Shown: one piece after another, positions 50,312-60,184 of the stretch
Numbering within the stretch: position 1 is the stretch's first letter
Layout: each line of letters opens with the position of its first letter
From: Clostridiales bacterium
GTDB taxonomy: Bacteria; Bacillota; Clostridia; Lachnospirales; Lachnospiraceae
Direction: 5' to 3'
DNA length: 64,000 bases
Assembly: GCA_003343625.1 (NCBI GenBank)
Contig: QAKV01000005.1
Location: forward strand, 59,418 to 123,417
The notes under the pieces: generated by a model
What the model was told of the DNA's origin: nothing
Seen by the model: the letters and a program-made list of their open reading frames with translations, nothing else
Database searches by the model: none
Translations under genes and position numbers: made by a program

Positions 50312-51784
50312 TTAAGCCTTTCCTGAAAGGAGGGACTGTTTGAGACTGCAGATCATAGGACAACCTGTCCGAAGCTTTCCGTCTTTCACAAAACCTTCTT
50401 CCCTGCCCGCCAGCGCCTCGATAAGATAATTTCTCAAGACATCCACTCTCCCTTTGTACCGCTCGTCATGAATTGCGTTGTGCAGTTCTTTCGGATCATC
50501 AGCCAGATGAAAATACTGTTCCTCTCCCGTCTGAGAATACCAGATAAATTTGTCCTGTTTTGTCACGATGTAGTGATTGGAATCCTTGCCGTAAAGATGC
50601 TCTCCATGGAGCCATTCCCGGACGGATTTCCCGGGATCCCTCACCAGCGGCAGCAGGCTTTTTCCGTCCACTTCACACGGTACCGGCGCGTGCGCAAGAT
50701 CCAGAAACGTGGGCATGACGTCCCTCAGCTCCACGATTCCGCTGCAAACCTGCCCCTTTCTTCCCCCGATCAGGGATTCCGGTCCGGATAGGATCATGGG
50801 AATATGGCAGCTTCCTTCATAGGGACGGCATTTGCGGAACATATGATGATCGCAGAGTTCCTCTCCGTGATCCGAAGCGAAGAGAATCACCGTATTATCC
50901 ATCAGCCCATGCTCCGTCAGCGCCTGAAGCAATCTGCCGATCTGATGATCCAGATGGGTAATACAAGCATAGTAGCCGATCTGTGCCTGTCTGATCAATT
51001 CCGGGTCGATAGGGCCTGTAGAGGAATCGGTGATCCTTCCCAGCCGTTCGAACTCCTCCGGCCGTTCCCAGTCCCCAACAGCCGGAGGGGTCAGCGTCTT
51101 GTCCCGGTACAGGTCGAAATAGCACTGCGGTGCATCGAACGGCGGATGTGGGCGCACATAGGAGGCCATGAGGAAGAAAGGCTTTGAGGGATCCCTCCGG
51201 CGCAAAAAATCGATGGAACGGGATGTAACCCAGTTGGTCGGATGCAGGGACTCCTCGTACATCCAGGGACGCGCCGCCCAGGAATTGCACTCCATCCCCG
51301 TATCGGTCACGTCAGCCTCGATCCCTTTTTCGCTTTTCAGCCAGTAAAAATAATCATCTGCGACTTTCTGCGACTCATAATAAGGAGTTTGGAAGCTGCG
51401 ATATGCTCCGAGATAGCCGTCATGAAGTTCGATATGATGAAATCCCATCAGGTTCCGCAGCGGGTGCACATGCATCTTTCCGACGCATTGGGTATAATAC
51501 CCCGCCTTGGCCAGTTCCCCGGCCATCGTGTGGGGATAGCGGAATTCTACCCGATCCATGTACCCGACCCGCCCGTGCTTTTCCTGGGAAAGGCCGGTGT
51601 GAAGCGCCGCCCTGGCAGGAATACAGCTGGGGCAGGCGGAATAGGCGTTTTCGAAAAGCGTTCCGTTCGCCGCCAGGGAGTCCAGAAACGGCGTTTTCAC
51701 GTCGGGATGCCCTGCGATTCCCAGGCAGTCCCCCCTCATTTGATCCGTCATAATGAAGACGATGTTTGGCCGTTTTTGATTCAT
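50312..51784 (-). CDS. Cys-type sulfatase without signal peptide
   Basis: A 490-residue type I sulfatase from the ATG at 51784 (MNQKRPNIVFIMTDQMRGDC), which has AGGAGG 7-8 nt upstream; a longer frame overlapping the AraC gene was rejected. The formylglycine signature C54-I-P-A-R58 lies in SACPSCIPARAALHTG. Metal ligands are in MTDQMRGD and FASDHGEELCDH. The protein would hydrolyse sulfate esters, with the signature Cys oxidised by an anaerobic radical-SAM maturase not encoded here. With no signal peptide it should act inside the cell. It lies 11 nt downstream of the AraC-type gene. Confidence 0.92.
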   Translation of the reverse strand: MNQKRPNIVFIMTDQMRGDCLGIAGHPDVKTPFLDSLAANGTLFENAYSACPSCIPARAALHTGLSQEKHGRVGYMDRVEFRYPHTMAGELAKAGYYTQCVGKMHVHPLRNLMGFHHIELHDGYLGAYRSFQTPYYESQKVADDYFYWLKSEKGIEADVTDTGMECNSWAARPWMYEESLHPTNWVTSRSIDFLRRRDPSKPFFLMASYVRPHPPFDAPQCYFDLYRDKTLTPPAVGDWERPEEFERLGRITDSSTGPIDPELIRQAQIGYYACITHLDHQIGRLLQALTEHGLMDNTVILFASDHGEELCDHHMFRKCRPYEGSCHIPMILSGPESLIGGRKGQVCSGIVELRDVMPTFLDLAHAPVPCEVDGKSLLPLVRDPGKSVREWLHGEHLYGKDSNHYIVTKQDKFIWYSQTGEEQYFHLADDPKELHNAIHDERYKGRVDVLRNYLIEALAGREEGFVKDGKLRTGCPMICSLKQSLLSGKA

Positions 51785-51795
51785 ACTCTCCTCCT

Positions 51796-53646
51796 TTATC
51801 TGATGTCCCGATATTTTGCCGGCGTGATACCTTCGTATTTCTGGAAGGTCTTGATGAAGTGGGATACGTTGGAATATCCCGTTTGCCTGCATACGTCCGC
51901 AATGCTCGCATTTTTATTCTGCAGCAGTCTTTTCGCCTCCGCCATTCTCAAACGTGTCAGATACTCCTTATAATTCATCCCGGTCTGTTGCTTGATCAGC
52001 CTGCACAAATACGGAGATGTGATGTGCAGGTTTCGCGCCACCAAATCCAGGCTCAGGTCGTATTGGGTAAAGTTTTCATCGATATACTTCACGGCATAAG
52101 CCGCCGTAGCGCTCTGCTTTCTGAAATCCTCCATGCTGTCCCCGCCCCCCTCTTCGGACGCGTGTATCTCCGGCTCCCGATCCGGTTCCTCCCCTCTCGA
52201 GCCTTCTGTTGAATTTTTCTTCCCTTGTATCTCCCCTTTTCCGGAAAGGTTGCAGAGCTGTTCTAACTCATGGCAGACTCCCTGCTGCTTCACTTTCGCC
52301 ACAACCCCTTTGGCTTCAAACAGAGAAGCCAGGGCTTCCTGGATGTCTTCGATCTGATATTCCTCCTCAGCGGATACCAGAACCGTCAGTCGTCCGCCTC
52401 CTGTCCGGAAAGCGTAAACCTCGACTCCCTCATCGGATAGTTCTTCCGCCGCCGATATCAGTCCATCATCCTCCAGGACTTCTTCCCAATGATCGAAATC
52501 GCAGACTATTTTTCCGAATACACTCCCGTCCAATCGAATGTTCAGCATGGTCAGCCTGCTTTGCAGCATCGGAGAATATCCTTCCGAAACAATTGCGCAA
52601 AGAACCTGCTCCCGAAGCAGCTGATACTGTTTCTGGATCCTTTTTCCGTCCTTCTCCTCTTTTTGGATCATGGATTCAATCATCGAATCGATTTGATCCA
52701 GCTCATTGTCCCCGATTGTATTGGCTTTAATATCATACTTTTTCACCAGCTTTTGAATGGGCGCGTAGCTTTTTCGAGCCGCAGCCAATGCGATGATCAA
52801 AAGGAGTAAAATGATGCCGATCAGGATGGCCGCCATTTCGGGGGAATATACGTTATCCCAGTTGAAATAGTCATCCGCCTCCGGCCGGAACAGGACCCGG
52901 ACGCTGCCGTTCAGAGAAGAAGCCTCCAGTTGAAATGATGTATCGGCGGATTCTTTATCGTTCTCAGAAAGGATCGGAAAATCCTCATAAAATACTTCCA
53001 TGCTTCCCGGCAGTTCCCCCGCCATTTGCACTATCCGCCCTTTCAGCAGTTTTTCCTCGATTTCGAAACACAGAACGCCGTCCATCCCAATGGAACTCGT
53101 CGCATATTTCTGCAAAGGATAAACCATCAATACGGAAGAATTTCCGGTATTTACCAGAACATAAGGGAGCGCTTTGTCTTCAAAAGCCATTTCAACAGCT
53201 TCTTTTACGGATTTGCGCGCTTCCTGGCCGATTCTGTTCTGACAATAGACTCCAAACAGCGACGTGGTTCCGTCGGACGTAAAAATAGTATCCGCATCCC
53301 GGTACTTCAGAAAGAAAAAATCGCAAATGGCCGTCGTCCAGGTATAATGCTTCAGGTTTTGCAGCATTTCGATTTCGAGATATTTGTTTTTCTCAAAGGT
53401 GTCTTTCCTGAATTCCGATCTGGAAGCTACATTCAGAGTGATAATCCGCATCGTCTCAATCTGTTCTTCCAGGTCATTTACGGCAGTGTACAGCCTGTTT
53501 TTCATAACCCGGAGTTCTTCTTCTTTCATACTTTCAGCCATGCCCCACATCGCCATAGAGCTCAGCAGGGACAGCGCCAGTACAACGATCCCCACATAGG
53601 ATACGATATAGCTGTAAAAGAGATGCTTTTTGTTCTTCCTTCCCAA
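51796..53646 (-). CDS. Membrane-bound AraC-family regulator (one-component sensor)
   Basis: A 616-residue protein. Transmembrane helix 1 lies at about 11-33, an extracytoplasmic sensor region at 34-265 (ITLNVASRSEFRKDTFEKNKYLEIEML), and transmembrane helix 2 at about 267-290 (AAILIGIILLLLIIALAAARKS). A linker domain and a C-terminal AraC double helix-turn-helix follow (about 515-616, with LVARNLHITSPYLCRLIKQQTG and VCRQTGYSNVSHFIKTFQKYEG). Such proteins sense glycans outside and activate neighbouring utilisation operons. It has its own extended -10 promoter and probably controls this locus. Confidence 0.92.
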   Translation of the reverse strand: MGRKNKKHLFYSYIVSYVGIVVLALSLLSSMAMWGMAESMKEEELRVMKNRLYTAVNDLEEQIETMRIITLNVASRSEFRKDTFEKNKYLEIEMLQNLKHYTWTTAICDFFFLKYRDADTIFTSDGTTSLFGVYCQNRIGQEARKSVKEAVEMAFEDKALPYVLVNTGNSSVLMVYPLQKYATSSIGMDGVLCFEIEEKLLKGRIVQMAGELPGSMEVFYEDFPILSENDKESADTSFQLEASSLNGSVRVLFRPEADDYFNWDNVYSPEMAAILIGIILLLLIIALAAARKSYAPIQKLVKKYDIKANTIGDNELDQIDSMIESMIQKEEKDGKRIQKQYQLLREQVLCAIVSEGYSPMLQSRLTMLNIRLDGSVFGKIVCDFDHWEEVLEDDGLISAAEELSDEGVEVYAFRTGGGRLTVLVSAEEEYQIEDIQEALASLFEAKGVVAKVKQQGVCHELEQLCNLSGKGEIQGKKNSTEGSRGEEPDREPEIHASEEGGGDSMEDFRKQSATAAYAVKYIDENFTQYDLSLDLVARNLHITSPYLCRLIKQQTGMNYKEYLTRLRMAEAKRLLQNKNASIADVCRQTGYSNVSHFIKTFQKYEGITPAKYRDIR

Positions 53647-53696
53647 TCAGATCTTCCTTCCCCAACGATGTAATTCTGTTCTGCCGGTTTTCCAAC

Positions 53697-53705
53697 ATTA
53701 TAACA
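53697..53705 (-). promoter_or_regulatory. Extended -10 promoter of the membrane AraC gene
   Basis: TGTTATAAT on the minus strand (TATAAT at 53697-53702) is an extended -10 match. The -35 region 17 bp upstream is weak (TTTCCA). The start codon is at 53646. Confidence 0.55.
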
Positions 53706-53760
53706 TATGTACTGCGGAGTGGAAAGGGAGTTCACATCCGGGACGGCGTGTGCCGGATTT

Positions 53761-54741
53761 CTATTCTTCGTTTCCAAACCTCCTCGCCACGTTGAATGTG
53801 TCCTCCGGAACATTTCCCACCGCATTGTACAGACACACCGGTTTCCCGTTTTCGATATACATCTGTGGCCGTTCCACATTGGAATATATCACCGTCCCCG
53901 TTTTCCATTCGATCGCCGTTCCATAGGCGTATACGGGCAAATTTTTCCACTCAACACCGTCCTCGGAAGCGTAAATCACCGCTTCGTTCGGTTTTCCGGC
54001 CAACGTTCCCCTCATATCCTTTACGATCATGCGATATGCCCCATCCTGATACCACAGAAACGGATCCTCGATGTTTTCGTCGAGAATAGGCGCTTTGGTC
54101 AGACGGTGAAACGGCCCCTCCGGAGAATCGCCCTGAGCGATCCCCAATTTCATCGCGGATCTGTCTTTCATCAGGGATTTGTAGACCATGCGAATTCCAT
54201 CCGGCCCGCAGACGACGGATGGATTCGTCACATAAGTGCAGTCCCAGCTGCTCTCCACCGGTTCAAGAAGAGGATTGTTCATCGACGGGATCAGCGGTTT
54301 TTTCAGAGTCGTTCCGACGGCAACCCCTATCTTCTGATTATATCTGTAAATTTCCGCTTCCGCTGTCTGCCCTTCGTTCCATTTGCTCGGCTCGCCGGTC
54401 GTTCCGATATAATACAGGTAATACTTCTCCCCGATCTTTAATGCCGTCGGATTGTGAACCATCTCCCTGCTCCAATGCTGGGTTTTCAATTCCGTCATTT
54501 CCCGGACAAAGCGGAATGGACCTTCCGGTCGTTCCCCGATTCCAAGAATGATTGTGGAATGTTTGACCCAGCCGGAAAATGCGTATTCCTTCTTCCACGC
54601 GGAAGCGAAGATATAATAGCGATCCCCTTCTCTGCATACCGATCCTCCCCATACGAACCACCCGTCCAGCGAAAAAAACTGATCGGATCCTGCCGGAAGA
54701 AGTCGGCGCTCTAAGATTCCGTTTTCCTGATTCCTTTTCAT
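53761..54741 (-). CDS. Five-bladed beta-propeller glycosidase (GH43/GH117-like)
   Basis: A 326-residue protein from the ATG at 54741 (MKRNQENGILERRLL), with GAGGAG 9 nt upstream; a start ten codons earlier overlaps the GH38 gene. Repeated blades are visible (WGGSVCREGDRYYIFASAW, NPTALKIGEKYYLYYIGTTG, NPSVVCGPDGIRMVYKS, EDPFLWYQDGAYRMIVKDM, VERPQMYIENGKPVCLYNA), with the acidic residues expected in furanosidase-type propellers (N-E-D-P-F). It has no signal peptide. Family assignment between GH43, GH32/68-like and GH117 is not settled. It is cotranscribed with the GH38 gene. Confidence 0.8.
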   Translation of the reverse strand: MKRNQENGILERRLLPAGSDQFFSLDGWFVWGGSVCREGDRYYIFASAWKKEYAFSGWVKHSTIILGIGERPEGPFRFVREMTELKTQHWSREMVHNPTALKIGEKYYLYYIGTTGEPSKWNEGQTAEAEIYRYNQKIGVAVGTTLKKPLIPSMNNPLLEPVESSWDCTYVTNPSVVCGPDGIRMVYKSLMKDRSAMKLGIAQGDSPEGPFHRLTKAPILDENIEDPFLWYQDGAYRMIVKDMRGTLAGKPNEAVIYASEDGVEWKNLPVYAYGTAIEWKTGTVIYSNVERPQMYIENGKPVCLYNAVGNVPEDTFNVARRFGNEE

Positions 54742-54754
54742 CTTTTCCGACTCC

Positions 54755-57358
54755 TCACATAAACTGAACATTCAAAAAAGCGATCTCGCCCGGCCGCTGG
54801 ACTACGGAAAACGAATGCTTTGAAACGACGAGTTCTTCCCTTTCGTTTCCCTGGATATCCGTTCTATAAGCGGATTTTATGATCTTTTCGGGGATGCGGA
54901 TCTCACAGCTTCCTTCCTCGGGGCAAAAATTCTTAACGGCGATCAGGCAACCATCTCCTTTATACTGTGGCCGCAGGAAAATAGGCGCAGAAGTCTCGCT
55001 GTCATATTGCAGCATCGTTTTTTTCCGTTGCGTTTTGCATTCCACGGCAGCTCCGATGATGCATGGCTTTGCAGCCTGCAATCCCACCCGATAACTCTCC
55101 TTTGCGTCGAAGGCTTCAAAGCAGCTCAGTTCGTAATGGAAGCACATCATCCCTTCCTGAGACGGCGCGAAATTGGTATCCCAGTAATTGTTCATCGGCC
55201 AGGCCAATAACAACGGATTTTCGTTTCTTTCAATTTTCCGGTTCTCTTTGGCGAATTGGAATCCTCCTACCTGAACCATCGGAGCATCCGGGCAGGCGAG
55301 GGTGTACCCGCCGGTTTCATCGAAAAGAGAAATGCTTTTGTCCACCGTAATATAATCCCGACAGGCATCGCCCATCTGATCCTCGTCGAGTTTCACAAAC
55401 GTATCGGCGGTATCGTAAACGCAGCTCCACCCTTTTCTGAGCTTAAGGGGAAAGGAGAGATAAATGCCTTCCGGCTCCGTCACCTTTTCCTTATAAAAGC
55501 TGATATCCAGCTCAATGCGCGGATGCGCTGCGGAAAATCGAATTCTTTGCACGATATTTTTCATGCTTCCGGAACTCGAGAAATAGTACAGGCAAATTTC
55601 TTCCTCCCCTTCCTCCAGTTTAAACCCTTCAAATTTCCGAATGCCTTCCCGAACCGCCCTCCAGTCGTGCTGCCATGTGGGAATGCTTTTATTCCTTTTT
55701 TCAATATCTTTTGGATAAACAGCGCTTCTTTCCGGCGCCGCGAAGCGCTGATCCACCTTTTCTTCCACGACGTCGAAAAATCCCCATTCGGCATTTTCAG
55801 CCAGAAGCCTGCGTCCCGTCTTTTTTTCCGTAATCTGCGAAATTCGCCCGTTGGCTTCGCTCAGATCCACATGATAAAATGGCGTGTCGATGCTTTCCTT
55901 TCCCGATACCTGAATCTCCCCTTTCTTCCCTCTTTTTGTGCATAAACTGCTGTATGGAATAAACTCCGCGGTGAATGGAGGGATTTCCACCATCGCACAA
56001 CGGCCCGCGGGCCGACGCAGCTTTCCATCGTCATAGGGGAGATATTCCGCCGCTCTCGACGCTGAAAATCTCCGTCCCGTTTGAAGAGGGTTGTCCGAAA
56101 TTTCCACTTCGCACTGCATAGGCATTCCCACGGGATTGAGCAATACGACTCCTTCCTGCCAATCCGACTGAAACGGGTTTTTCGTCAGTTTTTCCATCCG
56201 CCTTCCAACGAGATAGGCCGATAGATCCGCTGCGACATAGGCGAATTCCTTCTTGTGATTCAGCTGTGCGCAGGTCATTTCATGCTCCGGCTGGGTCACA
56301 GACGCCACCCACCCCCAGGTGTGTTCATCGAAAAAAAGAGCATTCCGATAAGCTTCCTCAGCCAGCGCATTTTCCTTCGGATCCTCTTCCTCTTCAAAAC
56401 AGCTCAAAAAGTCCCCGGCCTGTAGCAGGGCTTTGGCTTTCCTGCTTATTTTCACCTCTCTGGCGGTGCTGGCGCATCCGAAATTCCAGTAATCTGTCCA
56501 ATCCCCCCTCTGTTGATCCAATGTTTCAATTCCCATCTTTCTGATACGGTCGAACAGCATTTCCGGCGTGGCGAATCGGACTTTTACCTCATGTCTTTCC
56601 TCATTATATTTCCGGATCAGATCTGCCAGCGCGATGTCTGGACAGTTGTTGTCATAGAGCGGAGGATTTGTCGCCGTAAGGAAAATGAAATCTTCGTTCC
56701 AGCCGTTTTCTTCCACCCTTTCGATATATTCCTTCACTCCCTTATGCATAAGTTCCGTGCTGTTTTGGTTCGTGAAGAAGAACTGGCTGAACACGGAGTA
56801 GTGTTCTCCCAAAAAGGTCGGCAACAGTCTTCCGTCCGGTGTTTCCCACCGAAACGCATATGGCCTCGGAAACGGAATTCCCCCGAAATGAACGTTGGGG
56901 CCCGTAAGATAAAATTCGATTCCGCTGTCCAGCATCAGAGAAGCCAACGTCCACGGCTGCCCATCCACGTCATGGCTGATGGCCGTCCTGATTTCCGATC
57001 CCGTTCGCTCGCGGATTTCATCCAGATGCTGTAAATACTGGGTCAATTCCAGACAGGTACAGCCCGGCGTGGTGTGCATGGGAAGGGCCGCGATGCTGAT
57101 GCGTCCCTCCCCGACGAATTGCCGAAAAAGCCGAACCCTTTCGGCGCTCGCGGATTTCAGCCATTTCATGACCGGATAAGTTGCTTCACAGGTCCAGCAG
57201 AAACGGGATTCTTCCGGCCAATCCGCCGTCTTTTTGCACAAATCGATGGCCTGATCGATATAATCGCACTGCAGTTCTAAAATCATATTCTGCGGATGGG
57301 TATACCCCACGTCCAGGTGGCTGTGATGCATGCAAAGTATTTCCTTGATTCGAGACAT
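54755..57358 (-). CDS. Glycoside hydrolase family 38-like alpha-mannosidase
   Basis: An 867-residue protein from the ATG at 57358 (MSRIKEILCMHHSHLDVGYTHP), with AAAGGA about 8 nt upstream; a longer frame is not supported. H14 and D16 in HSHLDVGYTHP match the zinc-binding HxD of GH38, and the HDVDGQPW segment (129-136) contains the putative nucleophile aspartate and second zinc ligands. A helical middle domain and a large C-terminal beta region (about 390-867) follow as in GH38. The enzyme cleaves alpha-mannosides in this family. No signal peptide is present. Downstream order is GH43-like, then the regulator and sulfatase. Confidence 0.88.
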   Translation of the reverse strand: MSRIKEILCMHHSHLDVGYTHPQNMILELQCDYIDQAIDLCKKTADWPEESRFCWTCEATYPVMKWLKSASAERVRLFRQFVGEGRISIAALPMHTTPGCTCLELTQYLQHLDEIRERTGSEIRTAISHDVDGQPWTLASLMLDSGIEFYLTGPNVHFGGIPFPRPYAFRWETPDGRLLPTFLGEHYSVFSQFFFTNQNSTELMHKGVKEYIERVEENGWNEDFIFLTATNPPLYDNNCPDIALADLIRKYNEERHEVKVRFATPEMLFDRIRKMGIETLDQQRGDWTDYWNFGCASTAREVKISRKAKALLQAGDFLSCFEEEEDPKENALAEEAYRNALFFDEHTWGWVASVTQPEHEMTCAQLNHKKEFAYVAADLSAYLVGRRMEKLTKNPFQSDWQEGVVLLNPVGMPMQCEVEISDNPLQTGRRFSASRAAEYLPYDDGKLRRPAGRCAMVEIPPFTAEFIPYSSLCTKRGKKGEIQVSGKESIDTPFYHVDLSEANGRISQITEKKTGRRLLAENAEWGFFDVVEEKVDQRFAAPERSAVYPKDIEKRNKSIPTWQHDWRAVREGIRKFEGFKLEEGEEEICLYYFSSSGSMKNIVQRIRFSAAHPRIELDISFYKEKVTEPEGIYLSFPLKLRKGWSCVYDTADTFVKLDEDQMGDACRDYITVDKSISLFDETGGYTLACPDAPMVQVGGFQFAKENRKIERNENPLLLAWPMNNYWDTNFAPSQEGMMCFHYELSCFEAFDAKESYRVGLQAAKPCIIGAAVECKTQRKKTMLQYDSETSAPIFLRPQYKGDGCLIAVKNFCPEEGSCEIRIPEKIIKSAYRTDIQGNEREELVVSKHSFSVVQRPGEIAFLNVQFM

Positions 57359-57437
57359 CGTCTTTTTCCTTTCAGTTGAATTCAATACCTTAAAAAATGA
57401 GACAGTCCGCTTCCGCATTCCTTCATACAGGCAACAT

Positions 57438-57474
57438 CCCCATTCAAACCAGACCTCGCCGGCCCTGAATGGGG
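57438..57474 (-). other. Intercistronic hairpin between binding-protein and GH38 genes
   Basis: CCCCATTCA and TGAATGGGG form a 9-bp stem around a 19-nt loop that itself contains GCCGGC. There is no T-run, so it may protect the abundant binding-protein mRNA rather than terminate. Confidence 0.5.
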
Positions 57475-57489
57475 AAATGCCTTTATGCC

Positions 57490-59247
57490 TTATTGATTTT
57501 CAGCCACAAAGTCTGCATAGGCATTCTGAACGATTTCCTCATACTCTTCAATTCCCAGATCCTGCAGCTCTTCGAAAAACTGATCCACTTCATCCAGCGA
57601 TCTTTGTCCCACGATAAATTTCGCGCTTTCTTCATTTACATAGTTGCCGATTACCGTAGCCAGATCAGAATAGCGGGCGCTCGTTTCCTCATCCATATAC
57701 ATCGCGCTCGGAAGGCCCGCCACCATATGGTCTTTGTGTGCCTCATAGCACAGATATCTGTAATTCTGATCCCCGTTGGTCAGATCCAGATCTTCTTCCC
57801 CGGGATAACCAGGGTTTTCGTATCCGCACATTTCCTGCTGCGTTAAGAGACACGGAACTCTGCCATCGATCCCCATTCCGATTCCGTCATGATAGGTGAC
57901 ATAAGATTCAAAATTTCCATTTTCCACATCCAGGTACTGCACAATTCCGTTCTCGTCGACGGTGAATCCATCGATCATCCCGAGGGAATCTTCGCTGCCT
58001 TCCGGGACTCCATCCCTGGCATAAACGCTGCCTTCGGGAGAATACAGATAATCCAGCAATCTCATACACAATTCCGGATATTCCGTATTCGCGGAAATAT
58101 AGACGTCATACCATCCGTACATATAATAGGCAGGGCTCATCTGTACAACGCCCTCCTCGCACCAGTTACTGCTCAGCGGAGTCAGAGCGATATAGTTTTG
58201 AAAGTCCTGCGGTCTGGAAACATAGGGAGCCGAATCCGCGAGCACGGCCACTTTTCCTTCCGCATATAGCGCCCTCGCCGTCATGACGTCCATGGTCAGG
58301 AAATCCGGATGAATCAGTCCCTCTGTGTACATCGTATTCATCACTTCCAGAAAATCCGCATATTTTTCATCCGCACACGGGATTGTCACGTTCTTTTCCT
58401 GTGCATCCCAGGCCGGAGACACGGGATCCCCTCCGATCCAGCCGAAAGCATTGCGGATTACCTCCCGTTCCCTTCCTACCGTAGCCACGAACGGATAAAT
58501 TTCATCTACTCCGAAGTCCGCCGGATTCAACTGCTTAATAGCTCGCAGCATATCGATAAATTCATCCAGTGTTTCCGGAGATTTCTCAAATCCTGCTGCC
58601 TCCATGTAATTCGTGTCGATAAAACATCTCTGCAATCCGGTCGTATCGCCATAACCGGGATAGCTGGGATCAAAGCGGGGAATGGTGTACATCTTCCCGT
58701 CAGGTGCCGTAGCGTCCGCTACAGCTTTATCCTGTCCTTCCAACGCCGCCACGATATTGGGAGTCAACGTTTCATTTACATAATCGCTCATGGGAAGGAG
58801 CTGCTCATCCGCTACACCGTATTTCATGATATCGTTTGCGGAAAGCCCTATATTAAGCATCATATCTGGCAGATCATCGGAAGCGAACATCAGACTCTTT
58901 CTCTCCGACAGCGCCTCCCCGCTCAACTCCTCGATCTCCAGATCCACATTCATTTCCTCTTCCAGGAATTTCACGAACCAATGTTCGTTGATATCGTCGA
59001 ATGAATTGGTAGGTTGCTGTACCAATACGCTGAGGGTAATTTTTTCTCCGTCTTTCACGATCGGACGCTGGGAATCCAGATTCAGATAGTCCGGATATTC
59101 AGACACCGCATCCGCACTCGCATCCGTTCCTCCTGCAGCGCCGGCGCTTTCGGAAGAAGGGGCTGTAGAAGTCGGCGTTCCACATCCGCAGAGCATTACT
59201 GCCGCCATTCCTGCAGCGATCCATGGTTTGGTTTTTCTCATTCTCAT
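57490..59247 (-). CDS. Extracellular sugar-binding lipoprotein
   Basis: A 585-residue lipoprotein. The signal peptide MRMRKTKPWIAAGMAAVMLCGCG ends in a lipobox (MLCGCG), followed by a Thr/Ser/Ala/Gly-rich tether. The mature fold (ITLSVLVQQPTNSFDDINEHWFVKFLEEEMNVDLEIEEL) is typical of binding proteins that deliver large oligosaccharides to LplB/C-type permeases. The ATG has GGAGAG 7 nt upstream. Gene order (two permeases, then this lipoprotein) is reversed relative to the first importer in the window. Confidence 0.94.
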   Translation of the reverse strand: MRMRKTKPWIAAGMAAVMLCGCGTPTSTAPSSESAGAAGGTDASADAVSEYPDYLNLDSQRPIVKDGEKITLSVLVQQPTNSFDDINEHWFVKFLEEEMNVDLEIEELSGEALSERKSLMFASDDLPDMMLNIGLSANDIMKYGVADEQLLPMSDYVNETLTPNIVAALEGQDKAVADATAPDGKMYTIPRFDPSYPGYGDTTGLQRCFIDTNYMEAAGFEKSPETLDEFIDMLRAIKQLNPADFGVDEIYPFVATVGREREVIRNAFGWIGGDPVSPAWDAQEKNVTIPCADEKYADFLEVMNTMYTEGLIHPDFLTMDVMTARALYAEGKVAVLADSAPYVSRPQDFQNYIALTPLSSNWCEEGVVQMSPAYYMYGWYDVYISANTEYPELCMRLLDYLYSPEGSVYARDGVPEGSEDSLGMIDGFTVDENGIVQYLDVENGNFESYVTYHDGIGMGIDGRVPCLLTQQEMCGYENPGYPGEEDLDLTNGDQNYRYLCYEAHKDHMVAGLPSAMYMDEETSARYSDLATVIGNYVNEESAKFIVGQRSLDEVDQFFEELQDLGIEEYEEIVQNAYADFVAENQ

Positions 59248-59273
59248 CTTTTCTCTCCTTTTCTTAGAATTTT

Positions 59274-60176
59274 TTATTCCTTAACCGCACCGATCATCAC
59301 GCCTTTTACAAAATATTTCTGTATAAAAGGATAGATTGCCAGAAGCGGTGCGCTTGCAATGAATACCATCGAATATTTCATGGCATATGCCGTATACACG
59401 CGCTTTGCGCTGTCGATCAGTTCCCCTTCACTCATCGTCCGCTGCATTTTTTCAGGATCCAGGGCGCTCTGATTCTGAATCAGGACTTCGCGCAATACTG
59501 TCTGCAAAGGCACCAAATCTCTGTCATTTACATAGAGCAAAGCCGTAAAGTAATCGTTCCAGTGAGCGACTGCATAATACAGAAGCATTACGGCAATGAT
59601 CGGTTTCGCCAAAGGCACTGCGATGGAAAAGAACGTGCGGATCTCTCCCGCGCCGTCAATCCGGGCAGCCTCATAGAGAGATTCCGAAATGCCGGTGCTA
59701 AAAAAGGTCTTTGTCACGATCAGATTATAGATGCTGATGCCGCCGAGAATAATCAGCGCCCATCTGGAATTGACCAGCCCCAGGTTTTTTACGAGCAAAT
59801 AGGTCGGAACCATTCCGCCGCTGAAATACATCGTAACCATAAAAAAACCCATCAGAATATTTTTCCCCGGCAGATACTTTTTGCTCAGCGTATAGGCAGC
59901 AGGGATCGTCAAAAACAGGTTAAACAACGTTCCGCACACGGTGTACAAAATCGTGTTGGCATATCCCGTCCAGATCGGTTTGTATTCAAATACCTGTTTG
60001 TAAGAATCCAGCGTAAATCCGACCGGCAGCCATACAACCTCTCCGGTGGCTACCGCTTTTGGATCCGAGATAGAGGCGATAACGGTAAAATACAGCGGAT
60101 AGATGGTGATAAATAGTATCAACAACATGAATATGTAATTGCAGATATCGAACAGATCGAGCTTCTTTTTCTTCAT
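59274..60176 (-). CDS. Carbohydrate ABC transporter permease (LplC-type)
   Basis: A 300-residue permease with six helices and the EAA loop ESLYEAARIDGAGEIRTFFSIAVPLAKP. The C-terminus (YPFIQKYFVKGVMIGAVKE) is characteristic. It starts 8 nt after the partner permease stop. Confidence 0.95.
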   Translation of the reverse strand: MKKKKLDLFDICNYIFMLLILFITIYPLYFTVIASISDPKAVATGEVVWLPVGFTLDSYKQVFEYKPIWTGYANTILYTVCGTLFNLFLTIPAAYTLSKKYLPGKNILMGFFMVTMYFSGGMVPTYLLVKNLGLVNSRWALIILGGISIYNLIVTKTFFSTGISESLYEAARIDGAGEIRTFFSIAVPLAKPIIAVMLLYYAVAHWNDYFTALLYVNDRDLVPLQTVLREVLIQNQSALDPEKMQRTMSEGELIDSAKRVYTAYAMKYSMVFIASAPLLAIYPFIQKYFVKGVMIGAVKE

Positions 60177-60184
60177 ATTGCCTC